A DNA stretch of 19,728 nt. Source: Candidatus Lambdaproteobacteria bacterium. Lineage in GTDB: Bacteria > SAR324 > NAC60-12. Location: NCBI GenBank assembly GCA_012964265.1, contig DTUH01000040.1, positions 1 through 19,728 of the forward strand. The letters are read 5' to 3'. Numbering within the stretch: the stretch's first letter is position 1; every line of letters starts with the position of its first letter. Position numbers and translations under genes: made by a program. The notes under the pieces are model-generated. The model did not search any database. It was not told the origin of the DNA and was given only the letters and a program-made list of their open reading frames with translations. This document shows positions 7,802-14,867 of this stretch, one piece after another.

Positions 7802-8716
7802 ATGAACCAACTCCGGGAAGAATTTAAAGAATTTACACAGGCATTGTTAACCTGGAAATATTGGCGGATGCTGGTAGTGCTGACTTTTGGCTGCTTTACT
7901 TTCAGTAGTGTGGTCAATGGAATTCTTATTCCACACCATTTTTTCGCCGGAGGACTGACGGGCTTAGGATTGTTGTTTTATGACAATATAAAGGCGTTTA
8001 TACCTTTTAGTTTGTTGTTTGCCTTGATGAATGTTCCTATTTTTATTATTGGTTTTCGTGAATTTTCGTTGAAATTCATTCTGACTTCGTTGATAGGAAT
8101 GGGGATTTATACTACAAGTCTCGGATTGACAGAGGGATTTGAAATAGCAATCAAGGATCCCATGATGGCTGCTATTTTTGGCGGAGTACTGGCTGGATTT
8201 AGTACAGGATTCTATTTGAATTTGGGGGGTTCAGTTGGTGGCCTGGATATTGTGGGAACTGTGATCAAAAAACGTTTGGCAATTCCCATTGGTACAGTTT
8301 TTAATATGGTCAACTTTGTGGTAATTTTTAGTAATGCCTACCTCTATGATCTTGAAACTGCACTCTTTACGGGAGTATTCATGTATGTTTATACTAGGAG
8401 CATGCAAAAGGCGCAGATCGGATTTTCTCAGCGAAAATCAATTTTCATCATTTCCTCCCATCCGGAAGAAGTTGCAGAAAACGTTTTGAAAAAACTCGAC
8501 CGTGGATTTACTTATTTTCATGCCTCGGGAGGCTATGCCGGGGAAGATAAACGGGTTATTTATACCGTTATAAACCTTTTGGAATTGGGACGGCTCAAAG
8601 AGTATTTGTTTAAAACAGATCCGGATGCGTTCATTTCTGTTCAAGACACCGGTGATGTAATTGGGAAACGCTTTTTAACCTGGGAAGATGAAGGATACAG
8701 GACTAGAAAAAAGTAA
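7802..8716 (+). CDS. YitT-family integral membrane protein (DUF161 + DUF2179)
   Basis: The 304-residue protein has about five hydrophobic spans in residues 25-200. These include the family-typical FFAGGLTGLGLLFYD and LNLGGSVGGLDIVGTVI, the glycine-rich 'GG.DI' repeat of YitT proteins. A soluble C-terminal domain of DUF2179 type follows (SIFIISSHPEEVAENVLKKL ... YTVINLLELGRLKEYL ... DAFISVQDTGDVIG). It sits in the inner membrane; the transported or sensed substrate of this family is not established. The longest frame starts at ATG 7736, inside the csp terminator stem. ATG 7802 is preferred because TTGGAA (7791-7796) lies 5 nt upstream and the extra residues encode the T-run. It converges with the Nudix gene. 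Confidence 0.88.
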   Translation: MNQLREEFKEFTQALLTWKYWRMLVVLTFGCFTFSSVVNGILIPHHFFAGGLTGLGLLFYDNIKAFIPFSLLFALMNVPIFIIGFREFSLKFILTSLIGMGIYTTSLGLTEGFEIAIKDPMMAAIFGGVLAGFSTGFYLNLGGSVGGLDIVGTVIKKRLAIPIGTVFNMVNFVVIFSNAYLYDLETALFTGVFMYVYTRSMQKAQIGFSQRKSIFIISSHPEEVAENVLKKLDRGFTYFHASGGYAGEDKRVIYTVINLLELGRLKEYLFKTDPDAFISVQDTGDVIGKRFLTWEDEGYRTRKK

Positions 8717-8739
8717 AGCACATCAAGTTGTTTGGAACT

Positions 8740-8760
8740 CTTCTGCAAAGAGAAGTTTTT
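8740..8760 (+). terminator. Possible weak terminator after the YitT gene
   Basis: CTTCT (8740-8744) and AGAAG (8751-8755) form a 5-bp stem with a 6-nt loop, followed at once by five T (8756-8760). It is 24 bp after the stop, in the 80-bp gap between two convergent genes. The short A/T-containing stem makes this tentative. Confidence 0.35.
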
Positions 8761-8796
8761 ATATGAAGTTAATTTTATTATTTCGTCCAGTTTGAA

Positions 8797-9231
8797 TCAA
8801 TTCAGGTTTGCTACTGCTTTGAAGATGATTTTTCTGGTTATTTCTTGCAATGAAAGAGAGTCGAGTTCTTTCAGTTTAAACCACTTCACGGCATCGGCAT
8901 CATCACCGGAACGGCATTCTCCTGAAAGCCATTGACCTTGAAAATCTACCAGAGTGTAATGGTAGAGGATTTTTCCTTGATTGTCCGGGACGATAAAATC
9001 CACAACATCAAGCAAAGCAAGTTGTTCAACTTTGACTCCGGTTTCTTCGAGTAATTCCCTGCTTACAGCCTGAATTACAGTTTCCCCAAGCCGTTGTTTT
9101 CCTCCGGGAATGCTCCACTGTCCTTTGTTTGGGGCTTTGGCTCGTTGCACCAGCAAGACTTCTTCTCCACGCAAAACAACTACACCAACACCTACAAAAG
9201 GCCGTTCCGGATATTCTCTGTTATTACTCAT
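8797..9231 (-). CDS. Nudix hydrolase
   Basis: The 144-residue protein hydrolyses a nucleoside diphosphate linked to another moiety, with divalent metal bound by the Nudix helix. The box is complete from G44 to V66: GKQRLGE, then R58-E59, E62-E63 and G65, matching Gx5Ex7REUxEExGU. WSIPGG just before it is also typical of MutT and ADP-ribose-pyrophosphatase-like members. The substrate is not predictable. The ATG at 9231 overlaps the TGA of the upstream deaminase gene as ATGA, which supports this start over the in-frame ATG at 9249. The two genes therefore form a translationally coupled pair and may act on related nucleotides: the deaminase makes or clears a pyrimidine, and the Nudix enzyme removes a phosphate group. 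That link is inference. Confidence 0.92.
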   Translation of the reverse strand: MSNNREYPERPFVGVGVVVLRGEEVLLVQRAKAPNKGQWSIPGGKQRLGETVIQAVSRELLEETGVKVEQLALLDVVDFIVPDNQGKILYHYTLVDFQGQWLSGECRSGDDADAVKWFKLKELDSLSLQEITRKIIFKAVANLN

Positions 9232-9674
9232 TCGTAACCACGTAACCAATCTTGTAAAGAGTGAATGGCCGCCTGTTCTTCTATACCTTCTGTTACTGTT
9301 ATACCGCCTTCTTTTAGTAAACGTATTCCTTCACCGTTCACCTGAGGATGCGGATCTCTTATTGCCAGTACAACGTGTGTAATATTTTTTTCTACTATAG
9401 TTTTGGCACAGGAAGGAGTTCTACCGTAGAATGAACAAGGCTCAACAGTACAGTAAAGTGTTGATCCTTTCAGAGAATATCCGTTAGCTTCCGCATTCTG
9501 AATCGCGTCAACTTCCGCGTGCGGCCCTCCAACAACATGTGTATAGCCTTCTCCAAGTACTTGCTCATCTTTCACAATCACACAACCGACCCAGGGATTA
9601 TCTCCGGTTTTATGGCGAACCTGTTCTCCAAGCTGCAAAGCACGAAGCATGAATTGTCGTTTAATTTTATCCAT
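9228..9674 (-). CDS. RibD-type deaminase domain protein (no reductase domain)
   Basis: The protein belongs to the cytidine-deaminase-like fold of riboflavin-pathway deaminases, which convert the 2,5-diamino-pyrimidinone phosphate to the amino-uracil form. Zinc ligands and the catalytic acid are visible as GPHAE (H52, E54) and EPCSFYGRTPSC (C80, C89). The N-terminus (FMLRALQLGEQV ... NPWVGCVIV) and the DPHPQVNGEGIRLLKEGGI segment are RibD-like. At 148 residues it ends where the reductase domain of bifunctional RibD (about 360 residues) would begin, so the reductase must be encoded elsewhere, or this enzyme serves another purpose. ATG 9674 is chosen over TTG 9686 because MDKIKRQFM fits the family start. 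No clear Shine-Dalgarno is seen. The TGA stop overlaps the Nudix ATG. Confidence 0.88.
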   Translation of the reverse strand: MDKIKRQFMLRALQLGEQVRHKTGDNPWVGCVIVKDEQVLGEGYTHVVGGPHAEVDAIQNAEANGYSLKGSTLYCTVEPCSFYGRTPSCAKTIVEKNITHVVLAIRDPHPQVNGEGIRLLKEGGITVTEGIEEQAAIHSLQDWLRGYE

Positions 9675-9690
9675 CAGTAAAATCAATTTT

Positions 9691-9822
9691 ATGACAACCG
9701 AAAAACAAATTCAGCAACTTTTTGGAGACTTTTCTACCTCTGAAAAATATTGCAGAAAATATTGGCGCGCAAGAAACGGTTTTGATTTTCAAAAGAGAAA
9801 TCCGAAACCGGCACTAATCTGA
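9691..9822 (+). other. Short ORF of 43 codons, possible relic
   Basis: ATG at 9691 opens a 43-codon frame ending at TGA 9820-9822, with no visible Shine-Dalgarno. It overlaps the 3' end of the minus-strand outer-membrane-like gene. Residues such as QQLFGDFSTSEKYCRKYW faintly recall the N-terminus of IS1595/ISXO2-type transposases (an F-x-acidic, C, aromatic, W pattern before a zinc ribbon). The CPxC that should follow is absent. It may be a relic or chance. Confidence 0.15.
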
Positions 9823-10415
9823 CCGGAAAGTAATTTTACTGAATCTGCAAGCATTACGGATTTTCCGGAGATCTTGCTTTGATAATTTTGATATTCGGTG
9901 TTGTTTTGGCGGTATGCCATTAATAATTCTCCTCCTATAAAAGGAATTCCGAAGTTCATGAACAAGGACTCACCGCTACTGCTTTCTGTCACATAACTTG
10001 TTCCATTCATGCTCAGTTCTCCCCGTCCATAGATTAATCGTCCAGCACCCACAGTTAAACTGAGTGTGTCTCCAATTGTATATGATAAATCAAGGCTGTG
10101 ATTCTTGAATTTGTAGTCAATGCCACCCAGATTCCCGTTTGTGCGTACCGTGCTGTAACCCAAACCAATTCCATTAGCGAATACCAAATTTCCACCGTGT
10201 CCTGAAGTATTTAGTTTGTCAGTTCCTTTGCTTGAGCCACGTGTGATTTCGCTTTCACTTGAAGTTGGGACAAAATAGCGCAAACGCCAAAGCTCTTCCG
10301 CACCGGCGTAAAATCCGGACAGCACCAAAAATACTGCGATGACTGATATTTTTTGTATAAAGTGCACTCTAAATTCTTGAAAAAAATATTGAAGAAAATA
10401 ATTTCTCCAAATCAT
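9789..10415 (-). CDS. Small outer-membrane beta-barrel-like protein, function unknown
   Basis: I do not recognise the family. The frame encodes up to 208 residues. A hydrophobic stretch (KISVIAVFLVLSGFYAGA, then EE) looks like a Sec signal peptide with a signal-peptidase-I-type AGA end. The mature part alternates polar and hydrophobic residues, is rich in Gly, Ser and Tyr, and ends in the aromatic pattern AGFGFLF with a terminal Phe, typical of outer-membrane beta-barrel proteins. ATG 10415 is the first start; GTG 10367 would give a more usual signal peptide beginning MHFIQKISVI, and I consider it at least as likely. It stands alone between ribD (minus, downstream) and a divergent gene. A barrel of about eight strands would fit the length. 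Confidence 0.6.
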   Translation of the reverse strand: MIWRNYFLQYFFQEFRVHFIQKISVIAVFLVLSGFYAGAEELWRLRYFVPTSSESEITRGSSKGTDKLNTSGHGGNLVFANGIGLGYSTVRTNGNLGGIDYKFKNHSLDLSYTIGDTLSLTVGAGRLIYGRGELSMNGTSYVTESSSGESLFMNFGIPFIGGELLMAYRQNNTEYQNYQSKISGKSVMLADSVKLLSGQISAGFGFLF

Positions 10416-10673
10416 GCAAATTGAGTGCTCTTTGTGTAAGTTATGGCAATTTCAAAAAATCACAAACATAAAACTTGTTGATTTACTACAAAATACTGTA
10501 TCGGAAACAATGTTACCACAGTACGTCAGATGTCACTGAGAATTAATTAATAGAATTGTTCTTTGAGTTAACTGTCATAAAGAAGTTAAATTCAATTTAA
10601 ACAGTTTTGACTTTGCAGAAATTTCAAACTATTCCAATGCTGGCAGGATTTGTTTAAGTGGGTTAAACTGAAA
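10416..10673. other. AT-rich divergent intergenic region
   Basis: These 258 bp separate the outer-membrane-like gene (minus) from the EI24-like gene (plus) and must hold promoters for both. TTGAGT (10563-10568) followed after 17 bp by TTAAAT is one weak plus-strand candidate. The near-palindrome AGTTAACT lies there too. I see no RNA gene and no convincing ORF. Confidence 0.3.
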
Positions 10674-11462
10674 ATGTCTTTAAATTCAAAGAGAGAGGAT
10701 GTGAACGAATCAAATACTCAAAATAAAGTTAGTTTGCAGAAAACAGATGCCATCACCGTGCTCCGCGCCGGACATGGGGCTTTAGCTGAAATTGAAGGTT
10801 TGCGTGGTTTGGTGATTAGAGGTTTATTTTTAAATTACTTTATTTTTTTTGTTGCGACACTCGTCTTGAACGGCTTGTTTTATTATCAAGTTCTCAGCCC
10901 TGTTATAAACTGGCTTTTTGGCGGGGGAGACGGCTTTTGGGCTTCTGTCGGCACAGTGGTTTTGTGGAGTATTCAACTGACCGTTGCAGCAGTGATAGCT
11001 CTGGTAGCATTGCGTTTTTCTGTAGAACTGATGAGTTTCTGGCATCAAAGTTTAGTCAGCAGAATTATTCAAAATTTCAGGCAGATTGAAGATCCGGCGT
11101 TTTCACTTAAAGCTTGGTGGGCCGATCTAAAGTATATTGTGAAAGAAGCCCTTAAATCCTGTTTGTTTCCGTTGCTGCTGCTCGTTGTCGGAATGACTCC
11201 TGTTATAGGGTTACCACTTGTATTTGTGCTGGAATCACATTTGCTGGGACGGCAAAGCGTCATTGTTTATTTGGAAAGTTTAACAAATCCGGAAGAAGCA
11301 ACTGAACTCCGGAAGAGGTGGCGCTGGCTTCCGGTTCGAATAGGTTGGTTGCCAACAATTCTTGCTTTTATTCCGTTTATCGGCTGGTTATTTCTACCAT
11401 TAACATTGACTTATGAAGTTCTCGGATTTGCTTTTTTAGTTGAAAAATCCCGGAATAGTTGA
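10674..11462 (+). CDS. EI24/CysZ-like integral membrane protein
   Basis: This 262-residue protein has a polar N-terminus (about 30 residues) and four or more hydrophobic spans: about residues 50-80, 90-120, 160-195 and 225-255. The layout and segments such as ALKSCLFPLLLLVVGMTPVIG and FIPFIGWLFLPLTLTYEVLGFAFLVEK, with P-x-I/V-G turns between helices, resemble the EI24 domain family that includes the sulfate transporter CysZ. Transport of sulfate is not shown by the sequence; no cysteine biosynthesis gene is near. ATG 10674 is preferred over TTG 10650, which adds FKWVKLK without support. Neither has a strong Shine-Dalgarno. Its TGA ends one base before the TAA of the convergent mak gene. Confidence 0.7.
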   Translation: MSLNSKREDVNESNTQNKVSLQKTDAITVLRAGHGALAEIEGLRGLVIRGLFLNYFIFFVATLVLNGLFYYQVLSPVINWLFGGGDGFWASVGTVVLWSIQLTVAAVIALVALRFSVELMSFWHQSLVSRIIQNFRQIEDPAFSLKAWWADLKYIVKEALKSCLFPLLLLVVGMTPVIGLPLVFVLESHLLGRQSVIVYLESLTNPEEATELRKRWRWLPVRIGWLPTILAFIPFIGWLFLPLTLTYEVLGFAFLVEKSRNS

Positions 11463-12353
11463 TTACCAAAGCCACGCTGCTCCACGAACTCCGCTCGAAT
11501 CACCGTGTTTTGCAGGCCGAATAGGCGTTGAGAATTCTCCTCCAAAAATCCATTTTTGAACTAATTCCGGAATTGTTTTATAAATTCGGGAAATATTTGA
11601 CATTCCACCGCCGAGTACCAAAACATCCGGATCAATAATATTTACCGCAGTTGCAATTGCACGAGCGAGGCGATTTTCATAAATCCGCATTACTCTTTCT
11701 GCAACAACATCTTCCTGCTCAATCAACTGCGCAATATCACGACCACGTTTGCGGATTCCGGTTTGGCGCTCGTATTCATTTTCAAATCCTGTTCCGGAAA
11801 TAAATGTTTCCAGGCATCCCCGCTGTCCGCAATAACACTCCGTACCAGGATATTCTTCGGGACTCATCCAGCCCAAAGAAATATGCCCCCATTCACCCGC
11901 AATTGCCTGGAGACCTGTATGCACCTTCTGATCGATTGCAATTCCGCCTCCGCATCCTGTGCCGATAATGATGGCGAAAACCACTTTTGCGCCGGCTCCG
12001 GCGCCATCTACTGCTTCTGAAACAGCGAGGCAATTTGCATCATTCGCAAGACGCACTTCGCGCTCCAGCGCAGTTCCTAAATCTTGGTCAAAATGCTTGC
12101 CGATTATCCAGGTGGAATTCGCGTTTTTAACCAAACCGGTTTGTGGTGATATTGTTCCGGGGATACCGATTCCAACAGTACATTTTTGATTTGTGTCTGC
12201 TTCAATGCTGCGTACAATACCGGCAATTGCGTTAACAGTACCATCATAGTCATGTCGTGGCGTATCAATACGTCTGCGCAGCAATTCTTCTCCGGAATCT
12301 GCAAGCGCGATTCCTTCAATTTTAGTTCCACCCATATCAATGCCGATTCGCAT
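11463..12353 (-). CDS. mak: ROK-family fructokinase, Mak-like
   Basis: This 296-residue sugar kinase phosphorylates fructose (and, more weakly, related hexoses) with ATP in the cytoplasm. The ATP-binding start MRIGIDMGGTK, the catalytic Asp105 in LANDANCLA, and the ROK zinc site (H157 in EWGHISLG; C173, C175 and C180 in CYCGQRGCLE) are intact. The match to E. coli Mak is strong over the whole length from memory: VKNANSTW, REVRLANDANCLAVSEAVDGA, FAIIIGTGCG, ETFISGTGF, DPDVLVLGGGMSN and the C-terminal KHGDSSGVRGAAWLW. ATG 12353 has GGAG (12360-12363) six bases upstream. A 96-bp gap with a 13-bp direct repeat separates it from tilS, so it may have its own promoter. N-acetylglucosamine kinase is a less likely alternative. 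Confidence 0.9.
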   Translation of the reverse strand: MRIGIDMGGTKIEGIALADSGEELLRRRIDTPRHDYDGTVNAIAGIVRSIEADTNQKCTVGIGIPGTISPQTGLVKNANSTWIIGKHFDQDLGTALEREVRLANDANCLAVSEAVDGAGAGAKVVFAIIIGTGCGGGIAIDQKVHTGLQAIAGEWGHISLGWMSPEEYPGTECYCGQRGCLETFISGTGFENEYERQTGIRKRGRDIAQLIEQEDVVAERVMRIYENRLARAIATAVNIIDPDVLVLGGGMSNISRIYKTIPELVQKWIFGGEFSTPIRPAKHGDSSGVRGAAWLW

Positions 12354-12369
12354 TCAAGACTCCGATAGT

Positions 12370-12428
12370 TGTTAATAATTTTAAATAATATGGTAATATT
12401 GTCTTAATTCCTGCCTGTTAATAATTTT
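12370..12428. repeat. 13-bp direct repeat upstream of mak
   Basis: TGTTAATAATTTT occurs at 12370-12382 and again at 12416-12428, 46 bp apart start to start. Both copies lie in the 96-bp gap between tilS and mak and flank an AT-rich segment where a mak promoter would lie. Paired operator sites for a regulator are possible; chance in AT-rich DNA is the alternative. Confidence 0.4.
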
Positions 12429-12449
12429 CTTGCTGTTCAGCAAAATAAA

Positions 12450-13466
12450 TCACTTTTCTATGTTTAGTTGCAGGAAAAGATTTTTTCCGGATTGGCTGAT
12501 TTTCCATTCCTGTGAAAGGTGAAGTTCCCATAAATTACTAGCTGAACCCACCAATTCAGTAATTTTTTTGAGATTGTGATAGCTTAAAGCCATTCCGGTT
12601 CCAGCAGTAATGAAATTATGTAAAATTTCTTGCAAGAGAATATCCTCTGCTGAATTCAAATCTGCTATAGACAACACAGTTGAAGAATCATTATCAGAGT
12701 TTCCGCGGTTTTTTCTCCAGTTTGCATAATCAGAATCCAATCGCTTGCGCAGAAGTTGGCTTTGTTCGCTCAAATCATTTATCCGTGAGTGCAGACCATG
12801 CCGGGTTAATTCCTCCAAAAGTGGTATCAGTTCAATTCGCACCCGATTACGTAAGTAAACAGCGCTTTGATTGGAAGCGTCTTCCATCCATGTCAGTTTA
12901 TTTTTTTTCAAATAATCCTGTAGTTCGGATTTTCTGAAGTTAAGCAAGGGGCGAATAAAAGGGGTGTTTATCCAGCGCATTCCCTGCAAATTGGAAATAT
13001 GCGTTCCACGAAGCAATTTTAGCAATAAGGTTTCAGTTTGGTCATCAGCATGATGTCCGGTAGCAATACGGCCTCCTCCAATTGTTTCAAGCAGTTTGCG
13101 GGATTCCTCAATCCGCCACTCACGTGCGGACTCCTGCAAACCTGGCTGTCCTGTTTTAAGGTGTTTTGCGGTTACATAATGAAATGGGATTTTATTTTGA
13201 TCGGCCAGTGATTTTACAAAATTCTGCTCATCATTTGCTTCCGGACGCAGTTGATGATTGAAATGCAGAATATGCAGGTCCAACTGGAGTAGTGAGCTGA
13301 GACGATGGAGTAAATAGAAAAGAGCAACTGAGTCGCTGCCACCACTCACGCAGACTACAACTTGCAGAGGAATTTTTGCTGTTCTATTGCTTTTATTCTT
13401 TTCGGACGGGACAGCGAGATGATAAAATTCCCAGTTTTTTTGTATTTTTTGTAGAAGACTCTCCAC
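12450..13466 (-). CDS. tilS: tRNA(Ile)-lysidine synthase TilS
   Basis: TilS ligates lysine to C34 of the CAU-anticodon tRNA-Ile so that it reads AUA instead of AUG; it is normally essential. The 338-residue product has the PP-loop ATP motif SGGSDS (41-46), the family motif LHFNHQLRPEA, then TGHHADDQTETLLLKLLRG, and RPLLNFRKSELQDYL ... WMEDASNQ, all typical of the catalytic N-terminal domain. The C-terminal region is shorter than in E. coli TilS (432 residues). Translation starts at GTG 13466; GGAA lies about eight bases upstream. Only 19 bp separate it from the stop of the 416-residue gene, so they are likely co-transcribed. Confidence 0.95.
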   Translation of the reverse strand: MESLLQKIQKNWEFYHLAVPSEKNKSNRTAKIPLQVVVCVSGGSDSVALFYLLHRLSSLLQLDLHILHFNHQLRPEANDEQNFVKSLADQNKIPFHYVTAKHLKTGQPGLQESAREWRIEESRKLLETIGGGRIATGHHADDQTETLLLKLLRGTHISNLQGMRWINTPFIRPLLNFRKSELQDYLKKNKLTWMEDASNQSAVYLRNRVRIELIPLLEELTRHGLHSRINDLSEQSQLLRKRLDSDYANWRKNRGNSDNDSSTVLSIADLNSAEDILLQEILHNFITAGTGMALSYHNLKKITELVGSASNLWELHLSQEWKISQSGKNLFLQLNIEK

Positions 13467-13485
13467 ATGAAGTTCCAGGTCAAGC

Positions 13486-14736
13486 TTATCTAAAGCGAAC
13501 TTTTAAGGATGCTTCTTCCTCATCTTTACTCAACTGAGTCAATGAGCTCTCTAAACGTTTCTGTAGTGGAACAAAACTATCATCAACTGTCACAGCAGCA
13601 TCCACAGAATCTTTTCCTAACTTGACCAAAGTCTTTACGCCCTCTTCTGTAAAGCGCATCAAATCACGGTGAATATAACCGTAATGGGTAAGGTTCCCGA
13701 ACTCTGTCAGTACTGGAAGATCGGATTTTTTGGGTGTTGATTTTGATGTAAGTTTCAGTGCTTTGCGGTAAGCCACAACTGCAAGATTGAATACCGGAGC
13801 CATGTTTTCACGGGCACTTCGGTCACCGCATTCAATCCGCAACATTTGATATTTCAAGGCCTGCATTTGAATACGACCTTCCATTACAAGGGGATAAGTC
13901 AGCTTGTTGTCAATACGGGCCAACTGTTTTGCCAGGTTAAGTCCTGCGCTTTGCAGTAATGGAATTTGCCTCAACATTTCAATAGCCTGTACAGCTTTAC
14001 TGATAATCATATTCTGTTTGTTTGGATTTACTTTTTCAACTTCGCCGCTAAAAAAAGAACTGTGTGCTTTTCCTTCAATAGTCAGTTCCTCAATTTCTTC
14101 ATGTGAAATAGATGAAGTCATCCTGGTTTTTACATTTTGAATTATGATTTCACAATTTTCTATCAAAGCCTCTGCGATTTGAATTTCTGTTTTTGCCGAC
14201 TTAATATCATGGACATTTTCATCTTCATCATAGTCGTCATCTACATCAATCCCGCTCATGTTTACATTTTTTAATTCTTCTGATCTGATGGCCATCATAT
14301 TATGTTTGTGAACATTAGCCAGACGTTCCAGATATGAACGATAAGTATGCACCACCAACTGCAGAAAGGTTGGAGTAATATCACCAAGATAAATTGGTAT
14401 TGAAGCCTGAAGCATCATATTCATATGAGTTTGAAGGTGATGGTCTTTGCGGTCTGCCATCACAGTATTCACCAAGCGCAAACGATCCAGGGGATTAGTC
14501 GGATCTTTATCTAATTGTTTGATCAACTTTGAAACCTCTTTGTTATTTGGAGCTTCATTCCCCAGGATCCTTCCATCAACATGCGGGTTCTCATGTTTGC
14601 TGCCAAAAATTTTTTTTACTCCGGATTTTTTGTCATGATGTCTTATATCTTCAATAATTTCAGTTATTTGTTTTTGAAAATTGATGAAATTGATATTAGG
14701 TGTTTTTGGGTTTTCTATTACTTCTTTGGCTGCCAT
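13486..14736 (-). CDS. Unrecognised 416-residue soluble protein between cyaA and tilS
   Basis: I do not recognise this protein. It has no signal peptide and no membrane span, is rich in charged residues, and looks largely alpha-helical. A run of acidic residues (DVDDDYDEDEN, about 164-174) splits it into two parts. The stretch from about 78 to 150 (DPTNPLDRLRLVNTVMADRK ... LERLANVHKHNMMAI) and the later segment RIQMQALKYQMLRIECGDRSARENMAPVFNLAVVAYRKAL have the feel of TPR-like helical pairs, but no repeat is clear enough to name. ATG 14736 is the first start; its Shine-Dalgarno is weak. It follows the cyclase by 131 bp and precedes tilS by 19 bp on the same strand, suggesting a shared transcript. 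Length and codon use argue that it is a real gene. Confidence 0.75.
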   Translation of the reverse strand: MAAKEVIENPKTPNINFINFQKQITEIIEDIRHHDKKSGVKKIFGSKHENPHVDGRILGNEAPNNKEVSKLIKQLDKDPTNPLDRLRLVNTVMADRKDHHLQTHMNMMLQASIPIYLGDITPTFLQLVVHTYRSYLERLANVHKHNMMAIRSEELKNVNMSGIDVDDDYDEDENVHDIKSAKTEIQIAEALIENCEIIIQNVKTRMTSSISHEEIEELTIEGKAHSSFFSGEVEKVNPNKQNMIISKAVQAIEMLRQIPLLQSAGLNLAKQLARIDNKLTYPLVMEGRIQMQALKYQMLRIECGDRSARENMAPVFNLAVVAYRKALKLTSKSTPKKSDLPVLTEFGNLTHYGYIHRDLMRFTEEGVKTLVKLGKDSVDAAVTVDDSFVPLQKRLESSLTQLSKDEEEASLKVRFR

Positions 14737-14867
14737 TTATTAGCTCAGTAGCAAGGTTATAAATGAAATCAAATCAGATCAGCTGAAAGTTTATTATACG
14801 GACATGGTGGCTAAATGGGAACTGTTTTCTAGTGGCAAATTATACTTGGCAAACTATGAATCATCTG

